The translations under genes were made by a program, and so were the position numbers. A stretch of DNA of 60,000 nucleotides. Source: Liolophura sinensis. Lineage: Eukaryota > Mollusca > Polyplacophora > Chitonida > Chitonidae. Of the stretch, positions 53,230-60,000 are shown in pieces; position 1 is the stretch's first letter, and each line of letters starts with the position of its first letter. The notes beneath the pieces are model-generated. The model saw only the letters and a list, made by a program, of their open reading frames with translations, did not search any database and had not been told where the DNA came from. The DNA lies in contig NC_088298.1 of NCBI RefSeq assembly GCF_032854445.1, positions 8,979,504 through 9,039,503 on the forward strand, given 5' to 3'.

Positions 53230-53262
53230 CTTCTATAAGACGAGCATTGCTTTCACCTGGAT
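53230..53262 (-). CDS. 33-nt microexon, distal copy
   Basis: Acceptor 'acttttctgttccag', donor TAGAAG|GTGAGTAAA, phase 1-1, coding DPGESNARLIE. The length and phase match the 33-nt microexons of units A-C although the sequence differs. A degenerate relative without the acceptor AG (ctgttcctgatccagg) lies near 52450-52480. Confidence 0.5.
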
Positions 53263-54060
53263 CTGGAACAGAAAAGTATTATTTACTTTATTTATTTATG
53301 TATTTGATTGTTGAATAATATAACTTTTCCACTAGACCTTACTTTGGCCCTCTCTATTATGGGTAAAAGAAGTCAGAGTGCCTATCCCAGACAAATGCAG
53401 TCAATTATATCCTTGAGAAGTGTTGTTTAATAACTCGCTGTTCAGGAATAAGAAAAATAACTAAAATAACACAAGATAATCACATTTTGCATATATCCTT
53501 GACTTTACCATTCTCACATTGCAAACACCCTGAAGGTTAAGAGTTCAATGGCAAAGGAAAGTGGATGTTTTCTATTTGTCTGATGGTTTGGGCAAATCTG
53601 AACAGTCATATTCTTGACCCTCAGGTTTATAAAATGAGAATCAACAACCCTGCACCTGATAAGAATTAATCTTGCATTCTTGAACCGCTCTCCCGTACAC
53701 GTGAGTTGTAAAAAGCGGGTCTCCCGAGCAGAATGACAACATCATTCTTCCCAAATACAATAAGCCCCTATACAGTCCAATATCGACACCAATAGTGATC
53801 ACTGTGGCGAGAGGTTCATGGGTCATCGCGATGCGCTAGTACACCCAACCTCTCGGCCACAGAGGCACAAACACCAATAAAATAAATATACATAAATAAC
53901 ATTTTCCGGTCAGTTACATGTAGAACATCCCATGTGCACTTTTAACGAACCAAGGTAAATGACTTAACATTCCATAATACCATAAAATATAATTATTAAC
54001 CAAGATTAGGGGCAGTGTGCAACTTAGTGCAGGTGAAACTTTAGGTTTAATTGCCCTCAC

Positions 54061-54072
54061 CTTCGTTGTTTC
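54061..54072 (-). CDS. Weak 12-nt microexon candidate
   Basis: GGAAACAACGAAG-type text between 'aataatgccccag' and |GTGAGGGC, phase 1-1 (GNNE). The good donor and Asn/Gly-rich upstream codons (NMNNNAPGNNE) suggest a relative of the 33-nt exon whose original acceptor is lost. Confidence 0.2.
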
Positions 54073-54129
54073 CTGGGGCATTATTGTTCATGTTGGTAAC
54101 AATGAATGAATGAAATATGAAGAGCACAT

Positions 54130-54510
54130 CATTAAAAGACAGATCATTAGCATAATCAAGTAGCATATTTGTCTAAGTCTTTTCACACTGAAAATATTTG
54201 GCCATCATTTACACTGCATAGCCTTTTAACTAATATTTTGAAAGTTAGCCCAAAGTCTTTAGTCATGCTAAAACTTAATCATTGCCACTTCCCCTCCACC
54301 CACAAAAATTGGCCAGTGAGAACACTACAGCAAGATGAACCATTGAGAACACTTAAGCAGAATGAGCTAGTGAGAACTCTCAAGCAGAATAAGCCATTGA
54401 GAACACTTGAGCAGAATGAGGCAGTGAGAACGCTTCAGTAAACTGAACCAGTCAGAACACTCCAGCGAAATGAGCCAATGAGAACACTTCCGCCGAATAA
54501 GCCAGTGAGA
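54130..54510 (+). repeat. Detached tandem-unit fragment with 27-bp minisatellite
   Basis: 54130-54305 aligns with the stretch before the minisatellites in units A-D ('gacagatcatta', 'gaaaatatttgg', 'ccacttcccctccac'). 54308-54510 is about seven copies of the 27-bp repeat. It appears to be an older sixth unit. Confidence 0.75.
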
Positions 54511-54974
54511 CAGCAAGATAGAGAGTGGGAGAGAGGAATATAGAGGAATATAAATTTTAATTTATTTATCTGATATTTGTGCTACACCATAGTCAGGAAT
54601 TTCTCATTAATATACATGTATAGAATGGCAGACTGGATTGCCTTGAGTAAGATACCATTTTCAGGGATATCTTCCATGCAGTCCCGATTCCTACATGTAA
54701 AAATCATTTCTGACTTAAAAGTTGAAATATGATTATCAAATTTATTTTGGGCACTAGAAATGAAGAGTTTGCCCACATTTTAAATGTTACCTTAAAACAA
54801 ATGAAAACTTCAAGTATCAAAAAGTATTGAACTAAACTAAGTTTTAAGTTTTCATTTGATGTCTCTTTTGACATGCACTGCAGGTTCCCAAGTTACTCTA
54901 AATCACCTGAAATTTTATCCATGACTAAGCTGCTCAAATTTCCAGATTCTGACAGTTTTATTTATTTTAGAAAG

Positions 54975-55241
54975 CGGTGCTTCCATGGCACAGTCAGCTA
55001 GCACGTTAGTGCAGCGTAATGACCCAGGAGTCACCAATGTGGTCGCTGTGAGTTCAAGTCCAGCTCATGCTGGCTTCCTCTTCGGCCGTACGTGGGAAGG
55101 TTTGCCAGCAACCTGCGGATGGTCGTGGGTTTCCCCTGGGCTCTGCCCAGTTTCCTCCCACCATAATGCTGGCCGCCGTTATATAAGTGAAATATTCTTC
55201 AGTACGGCGTAAAACACTAATCAAATAAATAAATCAATAAA
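54975..55241 (+). mobile_element. SINE, full length, 10-bp target duplication
   Basis: Head 'cagtcagctagcacgttagt', B-box 'gtgagttcaagtccagctca', complete core and tail. It is flanked by TTTTAGAAAG at 54965-54974 and 55242-55251. It is nested inside a 'gacatttatttgcct'-family repeat (about 54890-55390), whose text continues across the insertion. Confidence 0.93.
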
Positions 55242-55648
55242 TTTTAGAAAGTTGTTCTTAGGTTTGTTTGGAAGATATATGTACAGCGATATCCTATTGA
55301 GAAAATGTACCTTTCAGAACCAAAAGAAATATTTTATTACATTTATTTGCCTCAAAAGATGCACTTTTGTGGTCGTAATGTCAGGCTATTTAGGATATAT
55401 CATGTTAAGCTCTGCTCACAGGAATTAAGCATAACACCCAACTCAAATGGCGTTGAGCTCAGGTCTTTATGTACATGCCAGTCAGTCTTACAATCACACA
55501 TGTATGGACATCAGTAGCTGGGACCAACTTGGTACGACAACTTCTGTTGAATTTGGTTGTGTCTTAAGCTTAAGTGTAAGCCGAGCTTTAATGTTTCGAC
55601 AGGCTTGGACCACATGGCAGGTTGTAACAGTAAATCTTTTATACCTAC

Positions 55649-55687
55649 CTTCTTGACATCTAGTTCTACACATGTACCATAGAAAAG
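55649..55687 (-). CDS. 39-nt exon candidate
   Basis: Good acceptor (catctgttttcag) and donor (AAGAAG|GTAGGT), phase 1-1, reading FLWYMCRTRCQE. Position and phase fit the FN3 gene series upstream, but there is no homologous copy to support it. Confidence 0.25.
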
Positions 55688-55699
55688 CTGAAAACAGAT

Positions 55700-57330
55700 G
55701 ATAAAGATGTAAAAGTGTATTGCTGAAACTGATTAGTTGCCAACAAAAATATGTACCAGTAGTCAACAACTTAGTGTTCAGGGCCCGTTTGTTCAAAAGT
55801 GTTTAATTATCCAAATAGTCAATGCCGATATTAGTTTGGTATTAGACCAAGACTGCAGGTACTAACGTTCAAGTCTGACTTAACTTTTAATACAGTTTTG
55901 AACAACCAGCCTCAGGTCAACACAACACATGCCCAAAGAAATGCATTTCAATGAGATGTATACAAAAATACCAGAGCAGCATTGTCATGAGTAAACCTCT
56001 GAGGGGAATCTTTATGGGTGTTGATGACAGGTACATATCTGTGGTTACCATGGCAATCGTGGAAATGAGCAAATGTGAGTTGCGACCCACATCATTACAT
56101 CTATATATACATGCATGTATCCACAAAAGATTAAAACTGCACATGGACAGAAAATCATATCTGTCTATTTCGTATATGTAGGGATGATGGTAAGCTGGTT
56201 ACCATGGCAATGCTGAAAATGGACTTCACAACATATCATCACCTCTATGTCAAAGTATCCTTTAAGAATTAAAATTAAATATTGGAAAGTTTTGGAGTTG
56301 TAGCCAGGACACGAAATTCATGCTTAACTATACAGTAGATAGATCAGGAAAATAGCACTCTAGTTACCATGGTAACCACAGAAGGCGACAAAGGTGAGTT
56401 ATGACACAATGGCGAACACTGACCATTGCAAACAAACAAGCTCAAATACAGCTGGGAACGAAAGCCGTCATCTGGTGCAAAGTCTTAATTAATCCATTCT
56501 ACCGAACTTGAATTCAGTGCCATTAAGCGCCAAATGTAGTAACCAGCTTTCTGCTCTCACCGGATTTCGTTGAGGTCCACACTCTATTTATTAATTGTGT
56601 CAATGCATCTGTGCTGTTTCCTGTCTTTTGTGCCATCAAGTCTAGCCAACAAGAGGCTTGAAGAAGGCTTCTGTGTTAAACCAAAACATTTCTAAACAGT
56701 CCTACTCATCGGGGAAAATGGGGGGGGGGGGGGGGGCGCAAATCAGCAGATGAAACTCCTTTATGAACACAGCATGTGCTTGTATGTGGCATCAGTCAGG
56801 CATTATGCTCTTTATGAGTTACCGGTAGGTGGAGAAAGGTGACAATCAATTTGAACAGAATTTCAACTTTCACTCGTCAACAACTTTCCAATTTCAATGA
56901 CAACCCCTCGTGTCAGGGGTTTTATCATTTCACTCTGTGGGCGAAACCATTTTACCAGACGGGTGGTGAGAGTTTCATAAACCAAAGCTGGATATTACAC
57001 ACACTACAAGTGGCTACGTACAAAATTTATTATTATTCATCCAAAAAGTAAATAAAAAGTACTCAGGAAAAGAAAATATGCTGGTCTGGCCCTTGAAACG
57101 CATGTGATTCTAAGCAGTTGTATGACAAATATGTTTTATAGTTGCTGCCCTACACGGCATGCATGATAGAACATCCCTCTTGTGTCTTTGCACTTAATGT
57201 ATATGCAAATCGAGGACTCAATATATAATATGTGTTCTTGAGATATTTGACCTTTAATGTGAGTTAAGGATTAAACATCGACTAGACCAGGACGCTGAAC
57301 TTCATTGTCCATTTTGCTATTCATATTTAT
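55700..57330. other. Gene-free stretch
   Basis: No supported exon. A run of 17-18 G (about 56720-56736) is present. Recurrent 'gttaccatggcaa' phrases at 56043, 56199 and 56364 hint at a very old duplicated segment. Confidence 0.45.
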
Positions 57331-57334
57331 TACA

Positions 57335-57420
57335 TTTATTTAATATTTATTTGACTGTTCTTTGATGCTGTAGTCAAGAATTCGTCACTTTTATGTACGC
57401 GGTCAGTTTTATAGGAAGAG
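57335..57420 (-). mobile_element. SINE fragment bordering the terminal minisatellite
   Basis: 'tatttatttgactgttcttt' through 'ataggaagaggatgcc' is a diverged SINE tail and core; the minisatellite starts directly after it. Confidence 0.55.
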
Positions 57421-59960
57421 GATGCCACGCAGAAACATGAGCACACATAGCGGCAAAGAAACACACGCACACACAGTGGCACATAAAAAAAAAACACACA
57501 CATCGGCACGGAAACATGCACGCACAGTGGCACATAAAAAACTGCACACAGCAGCACAAAAACACACGCACACACAGCGGCACAGAAACATGCACACACA
57601 GTGGCACATAAAAAATTGCACAAATTGGCATAGAAACATGCACGCACAGTGGCACATAAAAGAACGCACACAGCAGCACAGAAATACACGCACACACAGC
57701 GGCACAGAAACATGCACATACAGTGGCACATAAAAAAATGCACACATCATCACGAAAACGTGCACGCACAGCGGCACATAAAAAAATGCACACAGCGGCA
57801 CAGAAACATGCACGCACAGGGGCACATAAAAAAATGCACACATCGGCACAGAAACATGCACGCAGGCAGCACGTAAAAATATGCACATAGAGGCACATAA
57901 ACACATGCACTCAGCGGTACTGAAACACACACAGAGCGACACAGAATGCAGGCACACAACGGCACAGAAACACACAGCGGTACAGAAACGCACACACACA
58001 GCAGCACAGAAATGCACACACACACACAGTGGCACAGAAACGCACAAACACACAGCGGTACAGAAACGCACACACACACAGAGGCACAGAAACACACACA
58101 CACAGCAGCACAGAAACACACGCACAGCGGCACAGAAACACATGCACACAGTGGCACAGAAACACACACACACAGCGGCACAGAAACACACGCACACACA
58201 GCGGAACAGAAACACATGCACACAGCGGCACAGAAACACACACACAGCAGCATAGAAACAAACGCACACACAGCGGCACAGAAACACACGCATACAGCAG
58301 CACAGAAACACACACACACAGCGGCATAAAAACACATGCACACAGCGGCACAGAAACACGCACAGAGTGACATAGAAATGCATGCACACAGCAGCACAGA
58401 AACACACACACACAGCGGCACAGACACACACACACACAGTGGCACAGAAACACACACACAGAAACACACACACACATTGGCACAGACACAAAAACATGCA
58501 CACACAGTGGCACAGAAACACATGCAAACAGCGGCAGAGAAACACATACACAGCGGCACAGAAACACACGCACACAGCGGCACAGAAACACACGCACACA
58601 GCGGCACAGAAACACATGCACACAGAGGCACAGAAACAAACAGAAACACATACAGACAGCGGCACAGAAACACATGCATACAGCAGCACAGAAACACACA
58701 CACACAGGGACAAAGAAACACAGACACAGCAGCACAGAAACACACACACACGCAGCGGCACAGAAACACGCACGCACAGTGACACAGAAACACACGAACA
58801 CACAGGGGCACAGAAACACACACACACACAGCGGCACAGAAACACACGCACACAGCGGCACAGAAACGCACACACACAGCAGCACAGAAACACACACACA
58901 CAGCGGCACAGACACACACAAACACAGTGGCACAGAAACACACACACAGCGGCACAGAAACACACACACACAGCGGCACAGAAACACATGCACACAGCGG
59001 CACAGAAACACATGCACACAGCGGCACAGAAACAAACAGAAACACATACAGACAGTGGCACAGAAACACACGCACACAGCGGCACAGAAACACGCACACA
59101 CAGGGACAAAGAAACACACACACACTGCGGCACAGAAACACACACACACAGCGGCACAGACACAGAAACATGCACACACAGTGGCACAGAAACAAATGCA
59201 AACAGCGGCACAGAAACACATACACAGCGGCACAGAAACACATGCACACAGCGGCACAGAAACACATGCACACAGCGGCACAGAAACAAACAGAAACACA
59301 TACAGACAGCGGCACAGAAAGACGCACACACAGCGGCACAGAAACACGCACGCACAGTGGCACAGAAACACACACACAGCAGCACAGAAACACACACACA
59401 CTGCGGCACAGAAACACACGCACAGAGTGACACAGAAACACATGAACACACAGGGGCACAGAAACACACACACACAGCGGCACAGAAACACACGCACACA
59501 GTGACACAGAAACACATGAACACACAGGGGCACAGAAACACACGCACACAGCGGCACAGAAACACACACACAGCGGCACAGAAACACACACACAGCGGCA
59601 CAGAAACACGCATGCACAGTGACACAGAAACACACACACACTGCGGCACAGAAACACACGCACACAGTGACACAGAAACACATGAACACACAGGGGCACA
59701 GAAACACATGCACACAGCGGCACAGAAACACACACACACACAGCGGCACAGAAACACGCATGCACAGTGACACAGAAACACATGAACACACAGGGGCACA
59801 GAAACACACACACACAGCGGCACAGAAACACACGCACACAGCGGCACAGAAACACACGCACACAGGGACAAAGAAACATGCACGCACAGTGGCACAGAAA
59901 CATGCACGCACAGTGACACAGAAACACACGCACACAAAGGGGCACAGAAACACATGAACA
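57421..59960 (+). repeat. CA-rich minisatellite, about 24-bp units
   Basis: Over 100 units of 'cacagcggcacagaaacaca' plus CA-rich spacers. The proximal 0.5 kb is a variant with 'gtggcacataaaaaa'. Blocks repeat at higher order: 'aaacaaacagaaacacatac' occurs at about 58634, 59032 and 59284. The array has few stop codons in several frames on both strands, so it yields long spurious frames (up to 850 codons on the minus strand). Confidence 0.95.
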
Positions 59961-60000
59961 CAATGGCATAGATATGCGGACTGGTTCAAATCCAGATATC

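Noticed and set aside
57409-59961. 850-codon Cys/Val-rich open frame on the minus strand, with similar long frames in other phases and on the plus strand
   Set aside because: It is a by-product of the CA-rich minisatellite. Several frames on both strands are open at once, no domain exists outside the repeat, and there are no splice or start features.

Overview
This 60 kb window is eukaryotic genomic DNA. It has introns, is AT-rich and is dense in repeats. The commonest dispersed repeat is a tRNA-derived SINE with a conserved central and 3' part (Meta-SINE-like) and an AATAAATA-type tail, and there is a decayed I-clade-like retrotransposon. This combination suggests a lophotrochozoan, most likely a mollusc, but the species cannot be fixed from the sequence. 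No bacterial operon, rRNA, CRISPR array or functional tRNA gene was seen.

Gene 1 (minus strand, 23990 to 4742). I assembled a 12-exon gene for a divergent tubulin, of delta/zeta type and probably zeta, of about 403 residues. It has the GQCGNQIG start, the SGGTGSG signature, the T6 and H8 regions and a complete C-terminus. Reading phases join at every junction except exon 8/9, where the exact sites are ambiguous. Its introns are loaded with SINEs and MITEs. A 66-bp minisatellite in intron 2 is built from the 3' end of exon 2 plus its splice donor.

24.7-27.3 kb: a 99-bp satellite with a 976-bp higher-order repeat, upstream of the tubulin ATG. 27.3-36.2 kb: a gene-poor repeat graveyard. It holds an internally deleted non-LTR retrotransposon (ORF1 zinc knuckles, APE endonuclease and RNase H; RT core missing) interrupted by a SINE, plus two other SINE-like families.

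Gene 2 (minus strand, about 36.2 to at least 53.3 kb). A CARD-domain exon (36992-36677) follows an exon with a possible start codon (37641). Upstream lies a series of symmetrical phase 1-1 exons: fibronectin type III (FN3) exons of 276 nt, shortened 72-nt versions, and microexons of 33 and 30 nt. These sit in a five-copy tandem segmental duplication (38.3-52.3 kb, about 3.1 kb per unit). The copies are in different stages of decay: lost splice acceptors, an in-frame FN3 deletion, and a missing segment. Whether the FN3 and CARD exons form one transcript is inferred from phase and orientation, not proven. The 5' end was not found.

52.3-57.4 kb holds more repeats and weak exon candidates. 57.4-59.95 kb is a CA-rich minisatellite with about 24-bp units, open in several frames on both strands and not credible as protein.

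The most interesting pattern is that at least two minisatellites (66 bp and 22 bp) start exactly at, and re-copy, the 5' splice site of a recognisable exon. A third (99 bp) carries a near-consensus donor in nearly every monomer.
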